Shown: positions 37,350 through 48,058, numbered from the stretch's first letter. The stretch is 64,000 bases of DNA from Sclerotiophoma versabilis (GCA_012274445.1 JAAROD010000014.1:303001-367000), one strand, 5' to 3'. The notes: a model not told the origin generated them from the letters alone. Translations and numbers: made by a program.

Positions 37350-38533
37350 TTAGGCGTCAGTCTTGATGTACGGAATGCCAGTCAGCTTGAATGTCCTCTC
37401 ATCCATAACTGGCTTGTTTACCGGCTCAAAACGGTTGTGTGGGTCGTCCACTCCATCTCTTTTTGCGATGTTTGAGCCAGTATGCCTGGCGTTGGGCCAG
37501 TGGGTTGTTCCCACCCAGCGCTCATACGCGTCCTTCTTCCTTCGCAAATCCTCTTGAGTTGCATCTTCTACGGGCATGTAGCATGTGTAAACCGCAAACC
37601 GCGGCTGGTTCGTCTTGGAGCTCAGGTTGTAGTGAGGGGTGCGAGAGTCCCATACCAGCAGATCACCGGGTTCTGCGCACACCTTCACCCACTTGAGGCC
37701 CTTGTTCTCGAGCCACTTCATGCCATTTTCCGTAAAGCCATACCACTCTGGTGTCCACGCTGGAATACGCTCCTCATTAGCCATGTCCTTGTGGAACTCG
37801 TCTGACAGCAGGTGACCGCCAGGACACACGATCAGACCGCCATCGTCTGGCCCATTGGGAAGCAGGTTCACCAAACCTTGCAAGCACCTGAATCCAGGCT
37901 TCAAGGGGTCCTGGTCTTGATGAGGCCATGGCTTGTTTGGTGCAAGGTCCGAACGACTGGAGTAACCGTCAGCTTGTTCGAGACATGAATGCACCCAACA
38001 TACGGCAATGTGAAGTTAATCGCATCAAAAGACACGATCAAGTCCTTGGTATTGTACACCTTCTCGAAGGCTCCGACAACACCGGGCTCTCCTCGAATCG
38101 CCCAAGCGAAGTCCTCGTGGGTGACGGCATACTGCAGGCACATGCCCTTTTCGGTGATCAAGGGGAGCTTGTCTTTGTGAACTGTCGACAAGTCATTGCG
38201 GTTGAAGCCGAGGTTGCTGAAGATAGTAAGCGGTTTGCAATATGATGTTTACGTACATGCTTACAATCCTTCCAGCCAGTTATACATCTGGCCCGCATAC
38301 TTGTCGGCCCTCTCCTTCGGAATTGCACCCTTAATGACCGCATAGCCATCTCTAGCCAAGTCATCCCTCCAGTCGCCGAACCTCGCATCAGAGCCATCCA
38401 CCCTCATGCGCTGATCCTCGACGGCCTTCAGCGTAATGGGCGTTGTCTTCGTTGCGGTAGAGATCATGTCGATGGGTGTATTGGGTTGGATGAAACTTGA
38501 TTTCTGGATTTTGAACGTTGATTCGGGGGTCAT
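37350..38533 (-). CDS. PhyH-type 2-oxoglutarate/Fe(II) dioxygenase 2
   Basis: A 362-residue phytanoyl-CoA dioxygenase-like enzyme related to the one at 30.6-31.7 kb. Three exons: 38533-38265, 38216-38004 and 37956-37350, joined as NWLEGFNLGFNRNDLS and INFTLPRSDLAPNKPW. The second intron uses a GTATGT donor and a CTGAC branch site. The iron ligands are His173 and Asp175 in PWPHQDQDP and His269 in DSRTPHYN. The shared block NGPDDGGLIV and the C-terminal WVGTTHWPN and DPHNRFEPVNKPV parallel dioxygenase 1 (GTTHWPHCN; DPQNRTEPLEKPV), so the two look like ancient paralogues. The ATG at 38533 is used because the frame upstream is open only through a GTG. It is divergent from the FAD monooxygenase over 355 bp. 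Substrate is unknown. Confidence 0.88.
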
Positions 38534-38888
38534 TTTCAATGTTCTCCTCAGATAGCGTACAAGCGTGCGCGCTGTCCAGCCTTTGGTGTCGCCCACACGG
38601 GCCGAGCGTGTCTACGCCCACCATCCGAAGTCCGACGACAACGGTGGGGCACGCGAGATGCTTGAACCTGAATGTAGATTGCGGGGATGTTAGTGGGAAC
38701 TCTCGTGAAGTGGGGGACCAAAATCGGTGCTAAAGGTTTTCGTGCGCTAGGACGGCAATGTGGTGTCGATTATCAGTCAACTGCTTACCTGGTGTACGCT
38801 GTCCAGCATATGTTGTTTGCTTCTGACTCGATAATTTGTCCCTTCACCGATTCCTTTACTACACTTCCAACCCAAGGGACCCCTCGAG
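38534..38888. promoter_or_regulatory. Divergent promoter, dioxygenase 2 / FAD monooxygenase
   Basis: A 355-bp shared promoter. It carries a TCGGTGC word near 38725 and the reverse-complement word CACCGA near 38847, similar to half of the inverted repeat in the dioxygenase 1 promoter. This is weak evidence for a common regulator. Confidence 0.35.
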
Positions 38889-40222
38889 ATGTCATCACCA
38901 ACGTCATTCCGGATCATCATTGTGGGCGGCGGTATTGCAGGATTGGCAGCTGCTATAGCCCTACGGAAATATAATCGCCAGATAACAATCCTCGAGCAAT
39001 CTCGTCTGAGCACTGAAATTGGTGCTACAATCTCGCTGCAACCCAATGCCACAAGGATTATAGAGCAGTCTTGGGGATTGAGCAATCTACTCGAGGACTC
39101 GAATGGTACTATCGATCACGGGTTCAGGATCTACAGTGTCGATGGCAAAATGGTGAATGAGCTTCCACTGCGAAGCAAGACACAATACGGAGCAGACCGC
39201 ATTATGTGGCATCGTCAGGACCTCCACGCCTACCTCAGGAATATAGCTACAAGCACCGAACGAGATGGCCAGCCTGCGGTACTGCGTACCTCAGCACGAG
39301 TGTCTCGGTGCGACTGCGAAAAAGGCAAAGTAACACTTGAAAATGGTGAGGTATTGGAAGCAGACCTTATCATCGGTGCAGACGGCATTCACAGTGTCCT
39401 ACGCACTTCTGTGCTCGGCAAAGAGATCAAACCCAAACCCACAGGCTCCTCAGCATACCGGCTTATGGTTCCCACTACATTACTCAATGAACGCGCACCT
39501 CAATTCGCCGCGAACATTAAGCCAGAAGAGCCTTACACATCCATGATTATGGCGCACTCGTGTCGGCTCATCATGGGTCCCGCCCGCAATTCTAAACTCT
39601 ACAGTGTCGTCGGCCTAGTACCGGACGAGTACATGAACGAGGATCCCGATAGCGCGCAGTCGTGGGTTACGAAAGGAGATCCTGAAAAGATGCTGGATAC
39701 TTTTAAGGACTTTCCCGGCTGGACACAAGATGTACTTCGAAATGCCGATAGCATAGGCCTTTGGCAGCTGCGCGACTTGGATCCGCTAGATACATGGCAC
39801 TCTGGACGTGTGATCCTCATTGGAGATGCAGCGCATGCTATGCTGCCCACTCAAGGCCAAGGCGCAAGCCAAACTATCGAGGACGCTGAAGCTTTAGGAA
39901 CGCTCTTCGGTCACACCACCGAAAGGCCATCGAAAGAAGAAGTCTCTTCGATCCTCGAAGACGTTTTCAAGAGTAGGTACGAACGTGCGAGCTTGATACA
40001 GCAGTTCAGTCGTGAGGCTGCGAAACCAGCGACGGAACTGGGCAGTAATGTCATCAAAATGTGAGTGTCAGTTCGCGCACGTTTTTTGCATGATTTAACA
40101 TAAGCAGGCGCCCTGATGAGTTCATGGACTACAACTGCACATATCGAGGGGTACGAGATTGGGAAGAAAGGCGTTCGATGGCAGCAATAACAGTTGGTCT
40201 CAAGACAACTGCAGTGGCTTAG
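38889..40222 (+). CDS. FAD-dependent aromatic monooxygenase (salicylate hydroxylase-like)
   Basis: A 428-residue group A flavoprotein hydroxylase that would use NAD(P)H and O2 to hydroxylate an aromatic or similar ring. Two exons: 38889-40060 and 40108-40222, joined as NVIKMRPDEFMDYNCTY. The FAD-binding Rossmann motif is VGGGIAGLAAAIAL (residues about 11-25), the middle DG motif is LIIGADGIHSVLR, and the GD motif is ILIGDAAHAMLPTQGQG, followed by IEDAEAL. The C-terminal YD/YN-x-TYR-G-V-RDWEERR tail is typical of fungal salicylate-hydroxylase-like enzymes. There is no signal peptide. It lies between dioxygenase 2 and the regulator, which suggests a stepwise oxidation pathway (inference). Confidence 0.9.
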
Positions 40223-40541
40223 ACTTAGTCAGACATCCCGGTCAACATAAGTGTGAACAACACCTGAGCCACGCTTTCTCAATCAATTTTGTTGCCGCGA
40301 TCTTGTGCGGGGGCGGTATACGTCGCAATAATTGAGATCTACATCTGAAATTGCAATCACTCTTGAGGCTGAAAAGGTCGGCAGTTCATGTGCCGCCGGC
40401 TGGATTGCCGCAACGCCCCAGACGCACCCCGCATTTGAGCTCAGGCGAGGGTGCGCCCACTTCCCGACAACCGAAAGCCGTGGTGTGCTTTGAACTACCT
40501 GCTCGTCTCCCACATTTCCGTTCCTCAACCTTTCGATCATC
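40223..40541. promoter_or_regulatory. Promoter of the C2H2/Zn2Cys6 regulator
   Basis: A 319-bp gap. It contains CGGCA-N7-TGCCG at 40379-40395, equal to CGG-N11-CCG, the spacing bound by Gal4-type factors. It sits about 150 bp before the ATG and could mediate autoregulation (inference). Confidence 0.35.
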
Positions 40542-43477
40542 ATGTCAGTCGAGATGGCGGTTACACCGACGAATGCGCGACCCTTGAAGCGTCAGCGAAC
40601 TTCCGATGCCTCCTCAATTGGCGGGCTTCAGTGTCAAGTCTGCCACCGGTCTTACGAACGTGCCGACCACTTGAACCGGCATCTTGACTCACGTGAGTAC
40701 TGTACGATGTGGGCCGTCACTCGACAGACTTTTGATTACGCACAGACCGTAATGAACGATCCTTCCGTTGCGAGGAGTGTCCTGCAGCGTTCAATCGAAG
40801 GGACCTGCTACTCAGACATCAAGCAACGCACGCGAAGAATGCTAAAGATGGTCTTGTAGGCCCAAATCGTATCGCAGAACGTGCTACAAAGGCCTGCAAC
40901 TCCTGCGTTGTATCAAAAGTCAAATGCGACAATGGTAGGCCCTGCAAACGGTGCCAAAAGAAAGGCTTGTCATGCTTGACAAATTTCTCTGATCCGTCGC
41001 CGTTCCCTCGAGTAAGTGCAGGGGAACAACCACCACAGGTTTTCGCAGTATCTGCGGAGCAGCAAAGCAGCTCAGATCAGTTGGGCAATGGCATGCAGTT
41101 GAATGATGTCTACTTGAACGAGGCCAACACTGAAGCACAAGCCCTACTCGATCTCTACAACACCACCAGCTACAGTCAGCACACCATCCCAGCCTTCTTC
41201 GAACAAATTATGGTTCCCGAACCAGACTTCATGGGTGTTGACTACATGAAAACGCCTCCAGATCTGATGGCGTGGATGCCTGAGGCCGACTGGCTCGGTC
41301 AGATTGACATTTTTGGCAATGATTTTACTCCGACTGTCAGTCAGATGCTAGGAGCGCAGGTATCGCATGACATTGCTTTGCCTCTAACAACGCAGCCGCC
41401 TACCAACACAGATGTTTCCCATGAGAGGATTGATAGTAACTCCGCGAAAAGGCGCCATGCAGTTTTCAAACAATCCGCCTGGTACTTCATACTGATCAAC
41501 ACACTGACTTGCGCTGACTTGCTTCAGGCTCTGGATTCCTGAGCGAAATCAGCACGCTTTCAGTGAGCACGAAAACATCGCTCTGGATGAGCGCAATGTA
41601 GACCTCAGCTCATCGCCACACATGCCATATTCGTCCAATGTCGTGATTCCAGATCAGCTGTCGTCGGCAGCCCGTGACCGCATTTTCCAACTGGTGTCTA
41701 AGACAGCACGAAGCCAGATCACGATCCCGTCTTTCCCTTCAGCAGAGTGTGTTGACAAGCTGATCAAGGTTGGTATTGCGAAAAGGACTGAGACCGATGC
41801 ATGGATCCATCCGTATAGCTTCGAAAGTGAGACTGCTCGGCCAGAATACCTAACTGCCTTAGTGGCAGCTGGGTGTGTGTGTTTTGGCGTACCATCGGTG
41901 AGCAGAACGGGCTTGACACTACAGGAGATTGTCAGAGTCGCATTGAACAACTTGGTGAGTATTTTGGTCAACAAGACTTGATACTGGAGCGAAGAAAGAT
42001 CTGATACAGTGTCAGTCCGAGAACGACAACAGTGTGATACGCGATCTTGAATATCTCCAAGCATCGATGCTGTGGCTTGATATTGGAGCGTTTTGCGGGT
42101 ACAAGAGGAAGATGGAAATTGCTGAGAGTAGCTTGCAGTCTCTTGTCACGGTAGGCCTTTCTGATGCGATCGTGTAAGGCATGCTGACTTCATAGGCACT
42201 ACGACGTGCCGGCAGACTCGATTATATCCGGTACCCCGCTGTTGCACCATCTGCCGAGGATGGTGACGAGGAACTGCATACAAAATGGAAGCAGTGGGTG
42301 GAACAAGAATCATATAAGAGGTATTTCAGCTTCAGCAGACTATCGCTACTCAACATCTGATACAGACAGGTTGGTATATCACTTGTTCGAGCACGACATC
42401 CACATGACTATGGTCAAGCACCGCCCGCCACTGATCACCTATGCTGAACTCACATTGGCATTGCCTTCATCGAAGACTCTGTGGCTGGCACCTTCAGCTG
42501 AGACATGGCGAACGCGCTATCTTGAGACGGAGATTGTCTCAAGCATTCCTTCACTTCAAACACTTCTCAAAGACGAGACTGCAATACTCTGTCTTCCTAT
42601 AGATATAGACGTACAAGTTGCTCGATCTACGTATCTCCATGGCATTGCTGCTCAAGTCTGGGAGCATGCACAGCAATCCGCGCTGATGCATGAGAGCAGT
42701 GACCCCTCTTCACAGCTTTGGGCTCGATCACGTCAGCAGAAACTGTAAGTACGTCTTTTCACATGGCCAATGAAGCTGACATTGGGTGACAGATATCAGT
42801 GCTTACGACGCGAAGACTTTCTGCCTGGCAGATCTCCAGCTGTGACTTGTCTGTTTCATCAATTCTTGCAGATGTACCTACACGTCAACCTCGATCTCAT
42901 CACTCGGTTCGCAGGCAAATGCGGTGAGAGTGCTGCCAACAGTGCGTACACTCACCTCTCACCCTGGAGCCAAACGAAGGAGGCCAGGACCGCAATCTGT
43001 CACGCTGGACAGGTAATACGAGCCGCTCGACATATTCCGCCATACCAAATCCGTGGTCCTGATTCCTTCATAGTGTACCATGCCATCATGGTCCTCTGGA
43101 CATACAGCATGATGGTACGAGACCGAGCAAAGAAGACCGGGACTACGACACCGATGCGCGCGCAGCCAAGTTCGCTTCCGAGCAGGGTTTTCTACCTCGA
43201 CGATGCTACTTCGGACAATCACACCGAGATTGACACCTTCATTCTCACGAACAATGGTATGCCGTGCCTTCACATCTCTCCCACACACCAGTCGGTAGCA
43301 TCAGAGTCAGAAACATGCATTCGGCCCGAAATCTGCAACCTCAAGTATCCTTCGCAAGTCATGAAGGTCGGCGTCAGGCTTCTCGATGCAACACATCCTG
43401 ATGTGGATCGCGAGACTGGACCACCTCTGGTGCGGGCTCTATGCGGACTCATGGAGGAACTTGGAGGTCTTCGATGA
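40542..43477 (+). CDS. C2H2 + Zn2Cys6 transcription factor with fungal-specific TF domain
   Basis: An 879-residue nuclear regulator in seven exons: 40542-40692, 40746-41481, 41528-41954, 42010-42150, 42196-42320, 42370-42744 and 42793-43477. All splice phases agree and the total is 880 codons. Two C2H2 fingers come first: Cys31/Cys34/His47/His51 (completed across intron 1) and Cys59/Cys62/His75/His79. A Zn2Cys6 cluster follows with cysteines at 101, 104, 111, 117, 120 and 127. The remainder fits the fungal-specific transcription factor (middle homology) domain, e.g. FKQSAWLWIPERNQHAFSEHE, EYLQASMLWLDIGAFCGYKRKMEIAE and YKRLVYHLFEHDIHMTMVKHRPPLI. This C2H2+Zn2Cys6 arrangement is common in Pezizomycotina. 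It lies directly after the monooxygenase on the same strand and is the obvious candidate pathway regulator. Confidence 0.9.
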
Positions 43478-43609
43478 GAGAAGTTTGCATTCATGATGAA
43501 AACGTTAGTTACTATTTAGCGAGCATCTGCAACATGTACCACTAATCTGTAAAATCGAACACATCCGGCACCAGGCAATGAAGTCCTCAGCATGACTGAT
43601 CAATACGCG

Positions 43610-44827
43610 CTACTTCCAAGTCGCGTCCACCGTGGCTGTGCTTGCGCAGCTGTTAGGCACCGTATAAGCCCTGTTCGCGCCCGACTCATAGGTCACAGCA
43701 CCGTTGCTCTCCACCCGGATGAATTTGTACTCAAAGCTAGTGCCAGCAGGTAGGTTGATTGTAGTGGTCCAGAGAGGGTTGGACGAGGTATACATTGAGG
43801 CAGAGAGTGCTGGTGCATTTGCAGTGTTCCAGCTACCCAACTGCGCGATGGATCCTGCAATCTTCACCGTCTGCCCAACTACGGTCGTCGTCTTTGAGTT
43901 GAATGTGACCGCAACGGTTGCTACGGGTGTGGCGCAGCCAGTAGCTGCAACAGTCGAGCTAGCTTTGGTTGAAGTTGGCGCGACGGAAGAGGTCTTGCTG
44001 GTGGTGGTTGGAGGGCTTGGGCCAGATGATCCGGTGATTTTGATGTCAGCACATGTCAGGTATATCTGCGGCGTCTGGAACGAGTTCCACTTGAACGAAA
44101 GTAGAGTGTGGTTGGACACGTAGTTAGGGATCTTAATCCTCGAAGAGACCTACACTGTGTCAGTAACGAACAACATGGTCGTTATAACGTTCGATAGGCT
44201 TACAGTGTATCCACCAGCAATACTTGTGTAGCACGAGTTTAATGGCGCATTGTCCACACCCCTACACTTGGTGTCCTGGAAGCCCTTGCACGTAAACCAA
44301 TCGTTCCTCCAGCATGGCTGCCCCTGCGTACAGTCCGGACTGTACCCACAGGTTTGTCCGCTCACATCTGTACATGGCAGTGTACCCTTCTCGAAGCAGT
44401 TCTCAGCAGCCTGCTTCTCCGCGTCGGTGGGCAAGTACCCAGGGGTCAAGAACTTATCGACAAGCGCTTGGTCCTGGCAGATGCGGTAGCTGAACATGCC
44501 ACCATGGTCGCCGTTGTTATCGACACACCACTGCACGTCAACAACGTCGCCGCCCTTGTAGGTTATGACAGGCGCAGAGCCCCAGCGGGGGCCGGGCTGG
44601 TTGTAGTCAACACTCACACGGGCGTTGTAGCCGCAAGGTCCGCTGCGCCCAACTTGGGCGGAATTGAGGTCAGGCCAGGCTGTAACAGGCTCGAGAATTG
44701 TGCATTCGGGGCAGGTGTCTGCTCCAGATTGAGCATTGAGGCCAGTACGGCTCATGGGTTGAGAGAGGTACCCATGAGCTTTGACGCCAGCGGCAAAGAC
44801 GAGAGCTTGAGCTATTGCCCACTTCAT
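43610..44827 (-). CDS. AA13 starch-active lytic polysaccharide monooxygenase with CBM20
   Basis: A 387-residue secreted copper enzyme that oxidatively cleaves starch. Two exons, 44827-44204 and 44149-43610, join as SIAGGYTVSSRIKIPNYV. The signal peptide is residues 1-17 (MKWAIAQALVFAAGVKA); cleavage exposes His18, which forms the N-terminal half of the histidine-brace copper site as in all LPMOs (HGYLSQPMSRTG). The second copper histidine is probably in NNGDHGGMFSYRIC. Many cysteines fit the disulphide-rich AA13 fold. A Ser/Thr/Pro linker (about residues 240-285) leads to a CBM20 starch-binding domain with IAGSIAQLGSWN and FEYKFIRV. The ATG at 44827 gives the clean signal peptide; an in-frame upstream extension does not. 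It is divergent from the alpha-amylase, with which it should cooperate on raw starch. Confidence 0.93.
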
Positions 44828-44905
44828 GATTAGAAGGTATGGAAGAGATAAGATACTCGAAATGAAGATGCGGGAATACGTCAAGATGGTTAATCTCACT
44901 TCAAG

Positions 44906-44912
44906 CTATATA
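44906..44912 (-). promoter_or_regulatory. Candidate TATA box of the AA13 LPMO gene
   Basis: TATATAG on the minus strand, 79 bp before the LPMO ATG, a normal spacing for a fungal secreted-enzyme gene. Confidence 0.45.
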
Positions 44913-44938
44913 CAAAACACAGCAATCCTCTCTCCCAA

Positions 44939-44952
44939 CCTGACTCTGACCG
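44939..44952 (-). promoter_or_regulatory. AmyR-like binding site (CGG-N8-AGG)
   Basis: On the minus strand the sequence is CGG TCAGAGTC AGG, matching the AmyR consensus CGG-N8-(C/A)GG known from Aspergillus amylase genes. It lies 27 bp upstream of the LPMO TATA box, in the right place to activate it. One 14-bp match of this low complexity can also arise by chance. Confidence 0.4.
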
Positions 44953-45463
44953 TCTTCACCATCATCAACTGCATAGTATCGCTGTATCTGCCCAATCCAT
45001 CCTAGCCTTGAGGTTGTATATTACCTTCCGACTGTGAGCAAATGAACGGCAGGGTACCCACAGCGTTTGTTCGAACGACAACCACCATGTGCCACAAGAG
45101 CGCCTACATTCATGCGGCCCGCACTGTAAATGAAATATCACCGGGTCTACGAGACCTGGAGCCGCGCAGCAAACCCGGACCCAGGCACAGTATGTTCAGC
45201 ATGCACCGGCAATACCTAGAGTGCTGTCCAGCTGGCGTCCGAGGTTGCCCGCTTACGCAAAAGTACCGACGGTTGTTGTGGTTGTGAGGCACTTTTGTCG
45301 ATCGCGGACATGAATCCGGAAACAGGATGGATGAGGTTGTGGTACCGCGAGGCTAAACTGCACAACTGCCTGTTTGAGTATGACGCCCGTTGATCTACAC
45401 ACCCCGCAATGCGAGGAAGGTTCCTTCCTGGAATCCTTCCCGTGGCACGAGACAAAAGATACT

Positions 45464-45540
45464 CGGTCCGAGAAGATTCGTACCAGTCTGCTGGTCGTTC
45501 GATAATTGTGAGTGGCTGTAAGTGGTTCGTTCTCGGACCG
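45464..45540. repeat. 11-bp perfect inverted repeat in the starch promoter
   Basis: CGGTCCGAGAA at 45464-45474 is the exact reverse complement of TTCTCGGACCG at 45530-45540. Each arm also holds its own small palindrome (CGG-T-CCG or CGG-A-CCG). CGG triplets are the usual contacts of Zn2Cys6 factors, so this may be a paired operator; role unproven. Confidence 0.6.
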
Positions 45541-45742
45541 TCGCGCTAGCGTGCTTATTGCTGTCAGGCACAATGCACCTCTGCACATGATGGTTGCTAC
45601 TCCACGAATGGCCGTATGTCGACTGAGGCGCCGCTGGTATCACGAGTCATGGTGCAGTGGAGAAAATAGCTCCGGTCGACCTTTTAGCATCGCTGATCCA
45701 AGAAGTACGTACACACGAGGAGGTAGTGAGGTGAAGCGTCAG

Positions 45743-45750
45743 CTATATAT
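45743..45750 (+). promoter_or_regulatory. Candidate TATA box of the alpha-amylase gene
   Basis: CTATATAT lies about 66 bp before the ATG at 45816, giving a leader of some 35 nt. Confidence 0.45.
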
Positions 45751-45815
45751 TCAGCTTCCATCAGGGCCATTATCAGGAGCCACAAGCTTCAAGACTTTTA
45801 CAGACGCGCATCAGC

Positions 45816-47690
45816 ATGATGGTTCTCAAAGCCATTGTTGCTTTCCTGCTTCAGGTCACCACCCTGGTTGCGGCTGCAGACACGGCTGCATGGAAATCCC
45901 GCAGCATCTATTTCGTGCTCACAGACCGTATCGCCCGCAGCAGTAGCGACACTGGAGGTAGTTCGTGCAGCGATCTCTCAAAGTACTGCGGCGGCACGTT
46001 CCAAGGTCTCCAGTCGAAGCTCGACTACATCCAAGGTTTGGGCTTTGATGCCATCTGGATCACACCCGTGGTCGCAAGTATGTGCCTGATAGTTCTTGTC
46101 GCGTCCTTCACTAACACTGACATAGATAAGGCCGATGGATATCACGGGTATTGGGCTCAGGACTTGAACTCGATCAATTCCAATTATGGCACTGCAAACG
46201 ACCTGAAGAACCTGGTTAGCGCGGCCCATGCGAAGGTAGGCTACATACCCATGTACTCTGTGCGGCTACTTACCCGTCCCTAGGGCATGTATGTCATGGT
46301 CGATGTGGTAGCAAATCACATGGGGCCCGGGGACGTTACCCAGAATCTCCCAGCACCATTGAACCAGGCCTCTTCTTACCATGCCGCCTGCGACATTGAC
46401 TACTCCAACCAGACCAGTGTTGAAAATTGCTGGATCGCCAACTTGCCCGATGTTGATACCCAGAGGTCTGACCTTCAGACTCTTTATAAGACCTGGATCA
46501 GCTCGCTTGTGACGACGTACAGCTTTGATGGTGTACGAATCGACACGGTCAAGCACATTTCAAAAGACTATTGGCCTGGCTTCTCGTCCGCTATCGGCGC
46601 ATACTCGATCGGTGAGGTGTTTGACGGGGACCCAGCCTACGTTGCCGGGTATGCAAACCTGATGCCCGGCCTGCTCAACTATCCCCTGTACTACCCCTTG
46701 AACAGCTTCTACCAACAGACGGGATCATCACAGGCGCTTGTGGACATGTTCAATACCATCAGCTCGTCGTTCCCGGATCCTGCAGCGCTCGGCACATTCT
46801 TAGACAACCACGACAACCCCCGCTGGCTGAACCAGAAGAACGACCAGACACTGCTCAAGAACGCGTTGGCTTTTGTTATCTTGTCTCGAGGCATCCCCAT
46901 CGTGTACTACGGTACTGAACAGGGATATTCAGGCGGTACTGATCCGGCAAACCGCGAAGACCTGTGGCGTAGTAGCTTCAACACCAATACTAACCTGTAC
47001 CAAGCCATCGCTAAGCTAACTGCTGCCCGCAAGGCAGCTGGCGGTCTTGCTGGCAACGACCACACGCATCTCTACGTGGCCAATACCGCGTATGCGTGGA
47101 GCCGAGCGGGAGGCAATCTGATTGTGCTGACGACCAACGCGGGAAGCAGCTCGAACGCGCAGATCTGCTTCAACACGCAGAGGGCGAACGGGCGCTGGAC
47201 GAATGTCTACGGCAATGGCGCGACAGTAACCTCTGACGGCAACGGTCAAGCCTGCGTCAATGTGGTCAACGGTGATCCTGTTGTGTTGCTAGCATCCACC
47301 GCGTCCTCAACAACCGGTGCTTCACCCACCACCCTCCGCACGTCCTCAACCGTCAGCAGCGCAATCAGCACCGCGTGTCCGACTGCCGTCTCCGTCTCCT
47401 TCACCGAGCGCGTCGTCACCGTTCCAGGCGACACAATCAAGATTGCTGGCAACACGACTCAGCTGGGCAGCTGGAATGCCGGCAGTGCGCCCGCGCTGAG
47501 CGCAAGCCAGTACACATCGAGCAACCCAGTGTGGAACATCACACTGAAGATGACGCCAGGACAAGCAATACAGTACAAGTTTGTAAAGGTGTCGAGCTCA
47601 GGTGCGTTGTCGTGGGAGAGCGACCCGAACAGGGCGTACACGGTACCGGCTTGCCAGGCCAGTGCGACGGTAAGCAACACGTGGCGATGA
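45816..47690 (+). CDS. GH13 alpha-amylase (Taka-amylase type) with CBM20
   Basis: A 592-residue secreted endo-amylase that hydrolyses internal alpha-1,4 bonds of starch. Three exons, 45816-46077, 46126-46235 and 46284-47690, join as TPVVANKADGYHGYW and SAAHAKGMYVMVDVV. The signal peptide is about residues 1-20 (two ATGs, at 45816 and 45819, are both possible starts). The conserved GH13 regions are VDVVANHMG, GVRIDTVKH with nucleophile Asp211, IGEVFDG with acid/base Glu235, and FLDNHDN with Asp301. IYFVLTDRIAR and the calcium-site asparagine in ANH match fungal amylases. A Ser/Thr-rich linker (about 460-490) leads to a C-terminal CBM20 with IAGNTTQLGSWN and YKFVKV. Many classical Taka-amylases lack a CBM20. 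It is divergent from the AA13 LPMO; both are expected outside the cell on raw starch. Confidence 0.95.
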
Positions 47691-47765
47691 GGGAAAGGGA
47701 TGGTATTGGTGGTGCGTAGTAGGTGTATGTTGTTTGGATGGATGCTTGGCCGCTTTGTATGCGCG

Positions 47766-47880
47766 ACGAGTGAGTAGAAAGATGGGCGAGTGAGTAGAAC
47801 GATGGGCGAGTGAATAGAAGGATGGGCGAGTGAGTAGAAAGATGGGCGAGTGAATAGAAGGATGGGCAAGTGAGCATAAA
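47766..47880. repeat. 20-bp minisatellite, about 5.7 copies
   Basis: Tandem copies of GAGTGAGTAGAAAGATGGGC with single-base variants at two or three sites (gtgaGt/gtgaAt, gaaaG/gaacG/gaagG). The last copy is partial. It lies just downstream of the amylase gene. Confidence 0.9.
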
Positions 47881-47935
47881 GGACAGCAGGTGATGGCAGT
47901 CTTGATGATTGCAGACACTAGATTAGGTACTCGGG

Positions 47936-48058
47936 CAATACATGGGACAATACATGGACAATACAGGGACAATACATGGACAATACAGGGACACTACATG
48001 AGACAATACATGAGACAATACATGGACAATACAGGGACAATACATAGGACACTACATA
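47936..48058. repeat. 11-bp (ACAATACATGG) minisatellite
   Basis: Roughly ten tandem copies of ACAATACATGG / ACAATACAGGG with occasional 12-bp variants, forming a higher-order alternation of the two versions. Confidence 0.88.

Larger units (their letters stand above)
44828..45815. promoter_or_regulatory. Divergent starch-locus promoter
   Basis: A 988-bp region between the AA13 LPMO and alpha-amylase start codons. TATA-like boxes lie at 44906-44912 (for the LPMO) and 45743-45750 (for the amylase). An AmyR-type site lies upstream of the LPMO TATA box. An 11-bp inverted repeat lies at 45464-45474 and 45530-45540. No coding sequence is supported. Confidence 0.6.
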
